61,260 nt of DNA from CAYLGY01 sp964383325 (lineage in GTDB: Bacteria > Pseudomonadota > Alphaproteobacteria > Rhizobiales > Rhizobiaceae): NCBI GenBank assembly GCA_964383325.1, contig CAYLGY010000004.1:1-61260 (forward strand), in the 5' to 3' direction. The notes under the pieces were generated by a model. It saw only the letters and a list, made by a program, of their open reading frames with translations. It had not been told where the DNA came from and searched no databases. Shown here piece by piece: positions 17,661-25,586 of the stretch. Made by a program: the position numbers and the translations under genes. Numbering within the stretch: the stretch's first letter is position 1; every line of letters starts with the position of its first letter.

Positions 17661-18158
17661 TCAGTTCTTTTGTGGGCGAAGCATGCGCATCATCACGCCG
17701 GAGCGGCGGACGAAATGCTGGAACAGGGCGCCCCCGACATGAAGGAAGATCGCGGCCAGCAGCGCGTTCTGGAGCCATTCATGAACCGCGCCTGCCCTTT
17801 CGATGCGGAAAAACCAGGCAAGCGACCCACTGAGCGGAAGCAGGATCAGCAAGGCGTAAATGGCGTAGTGGACGCCTTCAGCCACGATTTGCAACAGGCG
17901 CGGCTCATCTGCCGGCGGCGGCGGCGCACCGCGACGGATGCGCAGGTAGATTCTCGCAAGGGCCAGGAGAAGGATCAGCGTGCCGGCGGCGACATGGAGC
18001 CAGGCCAGCAGGGCGATGGTCTCGCCTTGTTCGGTGCGCAGGCCGCGCCATGCATCCTCGATCGCGTCATGGGCAAAATACTGGAAAGCCACCAGGACGA
18101 CGACGCTCCAGTGCAATGCCACCTGCAGACGGGAATAACCGGTTACCTTGCCAGCCAT
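17661..18158 (-). CDS. Cytochrome b561-type membrane protein
   Basis: A 165-residue, four-span di-heme cytochrome of the bacterial b561 family. It begins MAGKVTGYSRLQVALHWSVV. The histidines in ALHWSVV, YFAHD, WLHVAAG and FLHVGGALFQHF are candidate axial ligands. Such proteins move electrons from the quinone pool, and some act as superoxide:quinone oxidoreductases. AGAGGTGG provides a ribosome site before the ATG at 18158. An exact EcfG promoter lies upstream with a leader of about 27 bases. First gene of a pair with the DUF421 protein. Confidence 0.9.
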   Translation of the reverse strand: MAGKVTGYSRLQVALHWSVVVLVAFQYFAHDAIEDAWRGLRTEQGETIALLAWLHVAAGTLILLLALARIYLRIRRGAPPPPADEPRLLQIVAEGVHYAIYALLILLPLSGSLAWFFRIERAGAVHEWLQNALLAAIFLHVGGALFQHFVRRSGVMMRMLRPQKN

Positions 18159-18191
18159 CCGGCCACCTCTCTGCCATCGAAGTCTGTCGAC

Positions 18192-18217
18192 AACGTCATT
18201 GCCGGCCTCCGGGTTCC
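18192..18217 (-). promoter_or_regulatory. EcfG promoter of cytochrome b561-DUF421 genes
   Basis: Minus-strand GGAAC (18217-18213), a 17-base spacer and CGTT (18195-18192): an exact consensus match with the alternative spacer. Inferred start site near 18185, close to the b561 ATG at 18158. Confidence 0.78.
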
Positions 18218-18225
18218 GAAGCCGT

Positions 18226-18250
18226 GGAACCAATCGGACGCCGTTGCGTT
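18226..18250 (+). promoter_or_regulatory. EcfG promoter pointing to the caa3 oxidase operon
   Basis: GGAAC at 18226-18230, a 16-base spacer and CGTT at 18247-18250, exact consensus. It is divergent from the b561 promoter, 8 bases away. The next confident gene, subunit II, starts about 300 bases on, so the leader would be long. The stretch 18251-18559 contains one short arginine-rich open frame (ATG 18311, 46 codons) that I do not consider a supported gene. Confidence 0.65.
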
Positions 18251-18559
18251 ACCGACAGGCTCTGGAGGAGGAGCCAGCTTTTCTGCGCATCTGCTGCGAG
18301 GCTCTTGGCGATGCCGCGGCACGGCCGGCGTCCCCACGACCGGAAGAGGGAGAATTGCATGCATCGCATACGGGTTCCGCTCCGCGCGTCCCCGCCCGCC
18401 CTTCCCGCCTGTGTGCGTGATGCGCGGCGGCGCGGCCTGGCTGCACCGTAATCGGGTAGACCGGCAAGGATGGTGGCGGGCAGGGCTTCAGGCGTGGCAG
18501 CTTCCGTGTGCGGGGAGCGCGAACCGGCGCCAGGCACCGGAGGCAGCGATGGCCATGCT

Positions 18560-19546
18560 GTGGGACGCGGCGCCGTCCTTACCTTGCCTGCATTGACGCC
18601 TGCGCTTGTCTCCTGCTCCGGCATCCAGTCCGCGCTAGATCCTGCAGGCGAGGAGGCGCGGCAGGTAGCGAAACTGTTCTGGATCATGACCGCGAGCGGC
18701 GCAGTCATCTGGGCGCTCGTCATTCTGCTTGCCCTCTACGCATCCCGATGGAAACGGAAGCAGATCTCGCCTCAGGCCGCGGGCAAGCTCATCCTGTGGG
18801 CGGGCGCCGTATTCCCGGTAGGCGTGCTTGCCGCGCTGCTCTCCTTCGCGCTGTGGCTGATGCCCTCCCTGCGTCCGTTCACCGAATCCGGCCCGGCACG
18901 GTTACGTATCGAGGTCGTGGCCAGCCAGTTCTGGTGGGACGTCACCTACCATCGCGATGGCGCGGAGCCCGTCCACTCCGCCAACGAGATCCGGCTTCCC
19001 GCCGGCGAACGGGTCGAATTCACCCTGCGGAGCACCGACATGATCCACTCCTTCTGGATACCGGCCCTGGGCGGCAAGATGGACCTCGTTCCGGGAAGGA
19101 CCAACCGGCTTTCGCTGCGTGCGACACGGCCGGGAACCTATCGCGGGCAATGCGCCGAATTCTGCGGAGCCGCGCATGCGCTGATGGCCTTTCCTGCGAT
19201 TGTCATGGAGCCGGAAGCGTTCGACGCATGGCTAGGCCCGCGCGGCCAGCCCTCCGAAGGGGCCGTGGCAAACGATGCCGGACGGGAAATCTTCCTGCGC
19301 GAAGATTGCGGCGAATGTCACCGGGTCGCGGGAACTGCGGCCGAAGGGGCGGGCGGACCTGACCTGTCGCATGTGGGGTCTCGCCTGACGATCGGCGCAG
19401 GCCTGCTTGCAAACGAGCCACATATGCTGGCGCGCTTTATCAGCAATTCCTCGGCCGCCAAGCCCGGCAGCTTCATGCCGGCCTATCCGCATCTGACCCC
19501 CGCCGAACTGGATGCATTGTCAACCTGGCTGAAGGGGCTGCAATGA
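18560..19546 (+). CDS. coxB: Cytochrome c oxidase subunit II with fused cytochrome c (caa3 type)
   Basis: About 328 residues from a GTG at 18560. This start gives a lipoprotein signal ending in LVSC, before the family segment SALDPAGEEA. Two membrane spans follow (FWIMTASGAVIWALVILLAL; GAVFPVGVLAALLSFALWLM). The CuA domain has MIHSFW and CAEFCGAAHALM, supplying the His, two Cys, Glu backbone and Met ligands. A C-terminal class I cytochrome c domain has heme motif CGECH and a late SFMPAYP methionine. This is the caa3 arrangement. The start is uncertain: an ATG at 18470 is in frame but poorly placed. The stop overlaps the next ATG (ATGA). Confidence 0.9.
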   Translation: MGRGAVLTLPALTPALVSCSGIQSALDPAGEEARQVAKLFWIMTASGAVIWALVILLALYASRWKRKQISPQAAGKLILWAGAVFPVGVLAALLSFALWLMPSLRPFTESGPARLRIEVVASQFWWDVTYHRDGAEPVHSANEIRLPAGERVEFTLRSTDMIHSFWIPALGGKMDLVPGRTNRLSLRATRPGTYRGQCAEFCGAAHALMAFPAIVMEPEAFDAWLGPRGQPSEGAVANDAGREIFLREDCGECHRVAGTAAEGAGGPDLSHVGSRLTIGAGLLANEPHMLARFISNSSAAKPGSFMPAYPHLTPAELDALSTWLKGLQ

Positions 19547-22047
19547 CAGACGCCGGAAAATCACTGCGGGAGCGGGCGGCCGAGGAGGCGCAACTTCGCG
19601 CGGTCTGGGCCAATCCCCGCGGATGGCGCTACTGGACCTCGGTCAACAATAGTGAAATCGGTCTGTGGTATGGCGCGACCGCCTTCGGCTTCATGCTTTT
19701 CGCCGGACTGCTCGGGCTGCTGATCCGCGCCCAGCTCGCCATTCCGGCCAATGACCTGCTGTCGGCGGAATTCTACAACCAGGTGTTCACGCTGCACGGC
19801 ACGGTGATGATGTTCCTCTTCGCCGTGCCGATCTTCGAAGCCGTGGCGATCTTTCTCCTGCCTTCCATGCTCGGCGCCCGGGAGCTGCCCTTCCCGCGGC
19901 TCGGTGCCTTCGCCTTCTGGAGCTTTCTCATCGGCGGCGTCTTTGTCTGCGGCTCGATCTTCTTTGGCGCCGCCCCAAATAGCGGCTGGTTCATGTATCC
20001 GCCCCTGGCCACCAGCGAACAGGCCGGAATCGGCGCCGACATCTGGCTGCTGGGGCTTTCCTTCATCGAGGTCGCATCGCTCGCCGCCGCGGTCGAGCTG
20101 ATCGTCGGCATCATGAAATGCCGGGCGCCCGGCATGCGGGTGAACCTGATGCCGCTATTTGCATGGTATCTCCTGATCGTTGCCGGGATGATCCTGTTTG
20201 CCTTCCCGCCGCTGATCGCCGGAGATCTCCTGTTCGAGATGCAACGCATGTTCGACTGGCCATTCTTCGATCCGGACCGAGGCGGCGACCCGCTCCTGTG
20301 GCAGCACCTGTTCTGGATCTTCGGTCATCCGGAGGTCTACATCATCTTCCTGCCCGCCATCGCCTTGCTGGCGATGATCGTGCCGACCTTTTCGGGCCGG
20401 CCCATCATCGGCTATTCCTGGATCGTCCTCGCCGCCGTCGGCACGGGCTTCCTGTCCTTCGGGCTGTGGGTGCACCACATGTTCGCGACGGGGCTCCCGC
20501 AGATCTCGCTTGCCTTTTTCTCCGCCGCCTCCGGTGCGGTTGCAATCCCGACCGGCGTGCAGATCTTCGTGTTCATCGCCACCATGCTGGCCGGCCGGGT
20601 CATCTTCTCCATCCCGATGCTATTCGCCTTGGGCGGCCTTGCCATCTTCGTCATGGGCGGGCTCACCGGCGTGATGGTCGCGCTGGTGCCCTTCGACTGG
20701 CAGGCGCATGACAGCTATTTCATTGTCGCTCACCTGCACTATGTCCTGATCGGCGGCATGCTGTTCCCGATTTTCGCGGGCATCTATTACTACTACCCGC
20801 TGATCGGCGGCAGGAAGATGTCGGACAGGGTCGGGCGCATCGCCTTCTGGCTGATGTTCACCGGCTTCAACATCGCTTTCTTTCCCATGCACCTGGCCGG
20901 ACTGCGGGGAATGCCGCGCCGGGTCTATACCTATCCGGCCGATCTCGGCTGGGACTGGCTGAACCTCATCTCCAGCCTCGGCGCGGTCGTGCTCGGCATC
21001 GGCATGTTCGCCGTGGTCGTGGATGTGACACTGCACCGGCGCAAGGTCGGCGGCATGACCAATCCGTGGAATGCGGGCACGCTGGAATGGCTGTCCGATC
21101 CCGTGGAAAAATGGGGCATGCGTTCCGTGCCGCGCATTCAAAGCCGGTATCCCTTGTGGGAGCAGGAGGGCCTTGCCGAAGAGGTCAATGCCGGCGACTG
21201 GTATCTGGCCGACGCCAGCGAGGGCCGGCGCGAGACCCTCGTCACCTCGGTGCTGGATGCGGAGCCGGAACATGTCCTGCGCGTCGAAGGCACTTCGCTG
21301 GTCACCATTTTCTGCGCCGTGACGCTCGGCACGGTATTCCTGGCGCTTACCTTCAAATGGTGGCTGGTTGCGCTCGCTTCCGGCCTTGCATTCCTGGCGG
21401 GCTTGATCTGGTGGTTGTGGACCTCCACCGGCCGGAAGCCGGAGAAGGAAACGAAGGATATCGGCCGCGGAATCCGCCTGCCGCTCTATGCATCCGGGGT
21501 CAAGTCCACGGGCTGGTGGGCGATGTTCATCACCATGACCGGCGACAGTACCGCCTTTGCGAGCCTCGTCTTCAGCTACTTCTTCTTCTGGACGATACAT
21601 GCCGATTTCACGGCGGGCATTGCCGGGCCCGGCGCATTCTGGCCGATGACGGCACTTGCCCTGTTCGCTTTCGCCTGGGTCGCCACGCTCGGCGCCTGCG
21701 AGGCCAATCGCCGTGACTGGCCCCGTCTTGTCCGCCTCCTCTGCCTCGCCGCCGCGCTGATCGCGATCGCCGGCAGCCTCGCCGGGCTGGCGGGCCCATG
21801 GATGAGCGAAATGGACCCGACGGCGCATGTCTATCCCGCGACAGTCTGGATCCTCGCCATCTGGGCGTCGCTGCATGGCGCAATCGGCGTCATCATGCTG
21901 CTGTACTGCCTTGCGCGGAGCCTGGCCGGCCTGCTCACGGCCCGATACGACATGGAACTTCGCAATGTCGTACTCTACTGGCACTTCGTCGCAATCACCG
22001 CGCTCGTGACATTCACCGTGATCGGCCTGTTTCCGGAGGTGCGCTAG
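19543..22047 (+). CDS. ctaD: Fused cytochrome c oxidase subunits I and III
   Basis: An 834-residue fusion. The first ~560 residues are heme-copper oxidase subunit I: heme ligand in FTLHGTVMMFLF, CuB site and cross-linked tyrosine in FGHPEVYIIFLP, the pair in WVHHMFATG, and heme a/a3 histidines in VAHLHYVLIGGML. From about residue 640 a subunit III region follows (GIRLPLYASGVKSTGWWAMF, TGDSTAFASLVFSYFFFWTI). A I-III fusion is known in caa3-type oxidases. It would reduce oxygen to water and pump protons. Overlaps subunit II by 4 bases and abuts the next gene directly. Confidence 0.93.
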   Translation: MTDAGKSLRERAAEEAQLRAVWANPRGWRYWTSVNNSEIGLWYGATAFGFMLFAGLLGLLIRAQLAIPANDLLSAEFYNQVFTLHGTVMMFLFAVPIFEAVAIFLLPSMLGARELPFPRLGAFAFWSFLIGGVFVCGSIFFGAAPNSGWFMYPPLATSEQAGIGADIWLLGLSFIEVASLAAAVELIVGIMKCRAPGMRVNLMPLFAWYLLIVAGMILFAFPPLIAGDLLFEMQRMFDWPFFDPDRGGDPLLWQHLFWIFGHPEVYIIFLPAIALLAMIVPTFSGRPIIGYSWIVLAAVGTGFLSFGLWVHHMFATGLPQISLAFFSAASGAVAIPTGVQIFVFIATMLAGRVIFSIPMLFALGGLAIFVMGGLTGVMVALVPFDWQAHDSYFIVAHLHYVLIGGMLFPIFAGIYYYYPLIGGRKMSDRVGRIAFWLMFTGFNIAFFPMHLAGLRGMPRRVYTYPADLGWDWLNLISSLGAVVLGIGMFAVVVDVTLHRRKVGGMTNPWNAGTLEWLSDPVEKWGMRSVPRIQSRYPLWEQEGLAEEVNAGDWYLADASEGRRETLVTSVLDAEPEHVLRVEGTSLVTIFCAVTLGTVFLALTFKWWLVALASGLAFLAGLIWWLWTSTGRKPEKETKDIGRGIRLPLYASGVKSTGWWAMFITMTGDSTAFASLVFSYFFFWTIHADFTAGIAGPGAFWPMTALALFAFAWVATLGACEANRRDWPRLVRLLCLAAALIAIAGSLAGLAGPWMSEMDPTAHVYPATVWILAIWASLHGAIGVIMLLYCLARSLAGLLTARYDMELRNVVLYWHFVAITALVTFTVIGLFPEVR

Positions 22048-22431
22048 ATGTGGCACCTGCTCCCCCGAGAGGTCGAATCGCTATGGACCCTTTTCTCCGC
22101 CCCGATCATCTGGGCGCTGCATTTCCTCGCCTGCTATCTCGGCGCCGCGATCTTCTGCGAAAAGCCGGAATTGCTGGGGAATGATTTCGACAATCTCCGG
22201 CTGGCGATCCTCCTCGTCACGGCGCTTGCCCTCGCCTTGATCGTGCTGTCGGCCTTGCTTGCCTCGCGCCAATGGGGATTTGGAACCGACGATCCGCCAC
22301 ATGACGAGCCGACCCGCGCCGACCGGCTGCGCTTCCAGGGCTATGCAACGCTGCTGCTTTCCGGTCTCAGCTTCGCCAGCGTGATCTTCACGGCCTTGCC
22401 TGTCCTGTTCATCACCGAGTGCCTGCGATGA
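22048..22431 (+). CDS. Small membrane protein of the caa3 oxidase cluster
   Basis: A 127-residue membrane protein with three hydrophobic segments (LFSAPIIWALHFLACYLGAA; LAILLVTALALALIVLSALL; LLLSGLSFASVIFTALPVLF). Its start abuts the stop of the fused oxidase subunit and its stop overlaps the CtaG-like gene (ATGA), so it is firmly within the operon. It is placed where a subunit IV or accessory protein might be expected. I do not recognise a named family and assign no catalytic role. Confidence 0.8.
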   Translation: MWHLLPREVESLWTLFSAPIIWALHFLACYLGAAIFCEKPELLGNDFDNLRLAILLVTALALALIVLSALLASRQWGFGTDDPPHDEPTRADRLRFQGYATLLLSGLSFASVIFTALPVLFITECLR

Positions 22432-23057
22432 GAAAGCTGGCGCTTCCGTCCGGCGTTCTGGTCCTTGCCGCGATCTGGCTCGGACCCTTGCTTGGGCCTT
22501 GGCGCGAATCCTTTCTTGCCGGCATGGTCGCGCATATGGGGGTCATTGCCGTGGCGGCGCCGCTCATTGCCATCGGCCTGCCGGACCGTTGGCGTCCCGG
22601 CCGTTCGATGCCGGCGTCGATGCCGGTCCTCGCTTCGCTTCTGGAATTGTTCGTGGTATGGGGATGGCATGCGCCGATCATGCGGGCCGCCGCCGCAGGC
22701 AGCACGGCCGTAACCGCCGCTGAACAGGCAGGCTTCCTGCTGGCTGGCCTGCTCCTGTGGTCGACCAGTCTCGCCGCGCCCGGTGAGAGACGGCACGCCG
22801 CAAGCGGCGCCGCGGCGCTGCTGCTGACATCGATCCACATGACCCTGCTCGGCGCCTTACTGGCGCTCAGCCCCCGACCGCTTTATGGCGCAGGGGATGT
22901 GACCTGTTTCGGCATCGTCCTCGATGCGGCGCAGGACCAGCATTTCGGCGGCATTCTCATGCTCGCGGCTGGCGCGCTCGTGTATCTCGCCGGCGGCCTG
23001 TCGCTGGTCGGACGGTTGCTTGAGCCCACTGAACCGGGCATGAAACGCAGCGCCTGA
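22428..23057 (+). CDS. Cytochrome c oxidase assembly protein, CtaG (caa3) family
   Basis: A 209-residue integral membrane protein with roughly six spans. Histidine-containing helices (GMVAHMGVIAVAAPLIAIGL; LLELFVVWGWHAPIMRAA; LLLTSIHMTLLGALLAL) and the later DAAQDQHFGGILMLAAGALV match the caa3-associated CtaG-like family, which assists copper-site assembly of the oxidase. It is unrelated in fold to the Cox11-type CtaG. ATG 22428 overlaps the previous stop. Last gene of the oxidase operon; no heme A synthesis genes are nearby. Confidence 0.85.
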   Translation: MRKLALPSGVLVLAAIWLGPLLGPWRESFLAGMVAHMGVIAVAAPLIAIGLPDRWRPGRSMPASMPVLASLLELFVVWGWHAPIMRAAAAGSTAVTAAEQAGFLLAGLLLWSTSLAAPGERRHAASGAAALLLTSIHMTLLGALLALSPRPLYGAGDVTCFGIVLDAAQDQHFGGILMLAAGALVYLAGGLSLVGRLLEPTEPGMKRSA

Positions 23058-23152
23058 ACAGCGCGGAACTCCCAGCCGGGCGGCCCGGTTGTCTCGTATC
23101 GTCACGATTTCGCCATGAAAGCCCTTCCATTGGTTTCGATCCCGCTCCAGCC

Positions 23153-23689
23153 ATGGGGCCATCTGAAAGGGTTCCTCTCTTGCGCATCCGGCCTCTTGCC
23201 GCAATGACTGCCTTTCTGTCGCTTGCTGCCAGCGCCTGCACCACAAGCACCGGTCTGCTCGAGGAGATCGTGACGGCAGCGGCTCCGCAGCCGGCGCATG
23301 ATGAGCGTGACCGGGAGTGCATGGCGCGCGCCATGTACTTCGAGTCGCATCGTTCCAGCCGCGAAGGGCTGATCGCGGTCGGTTCGGTCGTGATGAACCG
23401 GGTAGAATCAGAGGATTTTCCTGACACGGTCTGCGAGGTCGTTGCGCAGAAGAACCAGTTCGCCCAGGGCATTATGACCCGCAGGATGGATGAGAAGTCA
23501 CTGCCGGACGTGATGGCGGCAGCGGATGCGGTGCTGGGCGGCGAGCGTCATCCGGATGTCGGCAAGGCCCGGTTCTTCCATCAGGCCGGACTGACCTTTT
23601 CCTACAGCAACATGCATTACGTGCTCGAAGCAGGCGGCAATGCCTTCTACGAGCGGCGCAGCCGCGCCGAACGCCGGAGCCGTGACTAG
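23153..23689 (+). CDS. SleB-like cell wall hydrolase, probable lipoprotein
   Basis: A 178-residue protein of the hydrolase-2/SleB family. The N-terminal region ends in a lipobox-like SLAASAC. The catalytic domain has ECMARAMYFESHRSSREGLI with the family's catalytic glutamate in YFES, then VGSVVMNRV, CEVVAQKNQFAQG and ARFFHQAGLTF. It would cleave peptidoglycan glycan strands in the periplasm. The true start may be the TTG at 23180 or ATG 23204, which shorten the signal region. Monocistronic. A GGAAC-N16-CGGT stretch at 23065-23089 resembles an EcfG promoter but is imperfect. Confidence 0.85.
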   Translation: MGPSERVPLLRIRPLAAMTAFLSLAASACTTSTGLLEEIVTAAAPQPAHDERDRECMARAMYFESHRSSREGLIAVGSVVMNRVESEDFPDTVCEVVAQKNQFAQGIMTRRMDEKSLPDVMAAADAVLGGERHPDVGKARFFHQAGLTFSYSNMHYVLEAGGNAFYERRSRAERRSRD

Positions 23690-23727
23690 CTCTTGATCGA
23701 GGCGCTTCGAACGGACGGCACCCCGAT

Positions 23728-24411
23728 CTAGATCATCCGGCGCGCATCTGCCTCGAAACTCTCGACATGCTCCAGCGCAATGCGCTCGGCTTCATCGCCA
23801 TCGCCGCGGCAGACGGCCTCGAGCATCGCCACCTGCTGCTGCACCACTCGGTCGAGACCCGGCTGCAATTGCGGATATCGCTTCATCGCAACATAGAGAA
23901 TTCTCAACGACAGATCGTGATAATGGTCGAGCGTGTCGTACAGGAAGGGATTCTTGGTCGCCCGGTAGATGAAGCGATGAATGCGCCGGTCGAGCGCCAG
24001 GAGCATCTCCGGCTTTGCCGGCCGTTCCAGCCCCTGGAGTTCCTCGATGAATCTCCCGGCAGTGGACCGTTCTTCCTCGGTCAGCCGCTCGGCCGCCAGG
24101 CGCGTGGCCCAGGATTCGTTCTTTGCCCTTGCCTCGTAGATGGCGCGAAAATCGGTGATCCGGATCGGGCACACGAAGGTGCCGTTGCGCCCGCGTACAT
24201 CGACGAACCCGTCCCGCTGCAGGAGAAGCAGCGCCTCGCGGATGGGCGTGCGGCCGACATGCAGCCGTTCCATCAGCTCGCGCTCGCGCAAAAGCGTTCC
24301 CGGAGGCAGGATAGCCGTGATGATCTCGTCGCGAAGCTGCCTGTAGGTCCGCTCCGCGAGCGTGGTGACCGGCTCCTCGCTGCTGGGCCCCGATGGGATC
24401 ATGGAAGGCAC
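23728..24411 (-). CDS. GntR-family transcriptional regulator (FadR/FCD subgroup)
   Basis: A 227-residue regulator. The N-terminal winged helix-turn-helix (residues 15-80) shows LAERTYRQLRDEIITAILPP, GTLLRERELMERLHVGRTPI and REALLLLQRDGFV. The helical FCD effector domain follows (RAKNESWATRLAAERL; DRRIHRFIYRATKNPFLYDT), with conserved D and H residues that bind a metal in this family. It is divergent from the ABC transporter operon beginning at 24530 and most likely controls it in response to the transported compound or a product. Confidence 0.93.
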   Translation of the reverse strand: MPSMIPSGPSSEEPVTTLAERTYRQLRDEIITAILPPGTLLRERELMERLHVGRTPIREALLLLQRDGFVDVRGRNGTFVCPIRITDFRAIYEARAKNESWATRLAAERLTEEERSTAGRFIEELQGLERPAKPEMLLALDRRIHRFIYRATKNPFLYDTLDHYHDLSLRILYVAMKRYPQLQPGLDRVVQQQVAMLEAVCRGDGDEAERIALEHVESFEADARRMI

Positions 24412-24456
24412 CGTCCTTTCCTGTATCGTGGTGCACGCAGCAATATGCCACCGAGC

Positions 24457-24489
24457 TTGACAGACATCGTAATATATTATTCAGTATAT
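24457..24489. promoter_or_regulatory. Probable promoter/operator between GntR gene and transporter operon
   Basis: A low-GC island in the divergent gap. TTGACA at 24457-24462 is a perfect -35 hexamer. It is followed by AT-rich sequence with an imperfect inverted repeat, ATATATT (24472-24478) and AGTATAT (24483-24489). No hexamer at the ideal 17-base spacing is a convincing -10. It is a plausible GntR operator, but this rests on position and symmetry only. Confidence 0.35.
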
Positions 24490-24529
24490 CGCAACGGGAA
24501 GGAAGAACCGAAGGGCGAGGAGAAAAAAC

Positions 24530-25528
24530 ATGCTTCGGACCATTGCCGGCCTCTTGGCATCTGTCTGTATTGCAACCCCAGCTTTTGCAGGCACAGTCAC
24601 GCTGTATACATCGCTGGACGAGGATGAGATCCCGACCTATGTGGCGGGGATGAAGGAAGCGCTGCCGCATATCGACGTGCAGGTCCTGCGCCTGTCGACC
24701 GGAGATCTCGGCGCGAGAATCCTGGCAGAGGCCAATAATCCCCAGAACGACATCATCTGGTCATGGGCGCTGACCTCCTTGCTGGATGAACGTATTCTCG
24801 AATTGCTCGAGCCCTATACGCCGAAGGGCGCCGAGGACATTCCGGCCCGTTTCCGGGATGCCCAGGACAGGTGGTTCGCGACAACCGGCTACATGGAAGC
24901 GTTCTGCGTCAACACGCAGCGGCTGGAGGCGAAGGGGCTCGACATGCCGACGAGCTGGGAGGACCTGGCCGATCCCCAGTATGAGGGCGAGGTGCTGATG
25001 CCCAATCCGATGTCATCGGGCACCGGCTATGTAGCGATTTCAGCCATTCTGCAGCGACTTGGCGAGGAAAAGGGCTGGGAGCTGTTGCATGCGGTGGACA
25101 AGAACATTGCCGAATATACCAAGTCCGGTTCGGCGCCCTGCAAGCGGGCGGCCCGGGGCGAGTACGCGGTCGGTGCATCCCTGCTCCTCAGCGCGACGCA
25201 GGTGATCCAGGAAGGCTATCCCGTGAAGATGGTCGTTCCCGCCGGCGGCGCCGGTTACGAGATCAGCGCCACGGCCCTGATGGCCGGATCGAAGAACAAG
25301 GAAGAGGCGAAGGAAGTCTTCGACTGGTTGGTGTCGCCGGAAGCGGTCGCCCTTTATGCACAGTTCAAGGAGATCGTGCCGCTGCCCGGCTACAAGCCGC
25401 GCGCCGAGCTGCTGGAAGCCGGCCTGCCCGAGGACATCAACGAGGTCCTGTTCGACGTGGATTTCGAGAAGTCCACCAGTGAGAAGGCGAGGATCGTCGA
25501 AGAGTGGACGAACCGGCTCGCCCGGTGA
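24530..25528 (+). CDS. ABC transporter substrate-binding protein (ferric iron / aminoethylphosphonate type)
   Basis: A 332-residue periplasmic binding protein. The signal peptide runs MLRTIAGLLASVCIATPAFA with cleavage before GTVTLYTSLDEDE. The mature fold matches the AfuA/FutA/PhnS2-like family 1 binding proteins (DIIWSWALTSLLDERILELL; MPTSWEDLADPQYEGEVLMP; GTGYVAISAILQRLGEEKGW). Two candidate ligands fit the architecture: Fe(III) and 2-aminoethylphosphonate or another phospho-compound. The GntR regulator and downstream phosphatase favour an organic phosphate. First gene of the operon. Confidence 0.87.
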   Translation: MLRTIAGLLASVCIATPAFAGTVTLYTSLDEDEIPTYVAGMKEALPHIDVQVLRLSTGDLGARILAEANNPQNDIIWSWALTSLLDERILELLEPYTPKGAEDIPARFRDAQDRWFATTGYMEAFCVNTQRLEAKGLDMPTSWEDLADPQYEGEVLMPNPMSSGTGYVAISAILQRLGEEKGWELLHAVDKNIAEYTKSGSAPCKRAARGEYAVGASLLLSATQVIQEGYPVKMVVPAGGAGYEISATALMAGSKNKEEAKEVFDWLVSPEAVALYAQFKEIVPLPGYKPRAELLEAGLPEDINEVLFDVDFEKSTSEKARIVEEWTNRLAR

Positions 25529-25586
25529 TGCGATCCGGGAGGCCGCAAGGCTTCCCGGCCTCGTTGGCAAGTTCTGGAACTGACTG

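Noticed and set aside
18311..18451. Small gene of 46 codons between the EcfG promoter and coxB
   Set aside because: Arginine- and proline-rich product with no fold signals, and no well-spaced ribosome site before the ATG at 18311. Kept only as a remark in the promoter entry.
20620..22056. Long antisense open frame of 478 codons opposite the fused oxidase subunits; likewise 6689-8329 opposite the binding protein and 14861-16201 upstream of the second ku start
   Set aside because: High GC with third-position bias creates long open frames opposite real genes. Their translations are rich in R, H, G and D, have no domains, and lie entirely under well-supported genes or upstream extensions.
23065..23089. 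EcfG-like promoter before the SleB-type hydrolase
   Set aside because: GGAAC is exact, but 16 bases later the sequence is CGGT, and CGTT does not occur at either spacing. Position is plausible but not enough to call.
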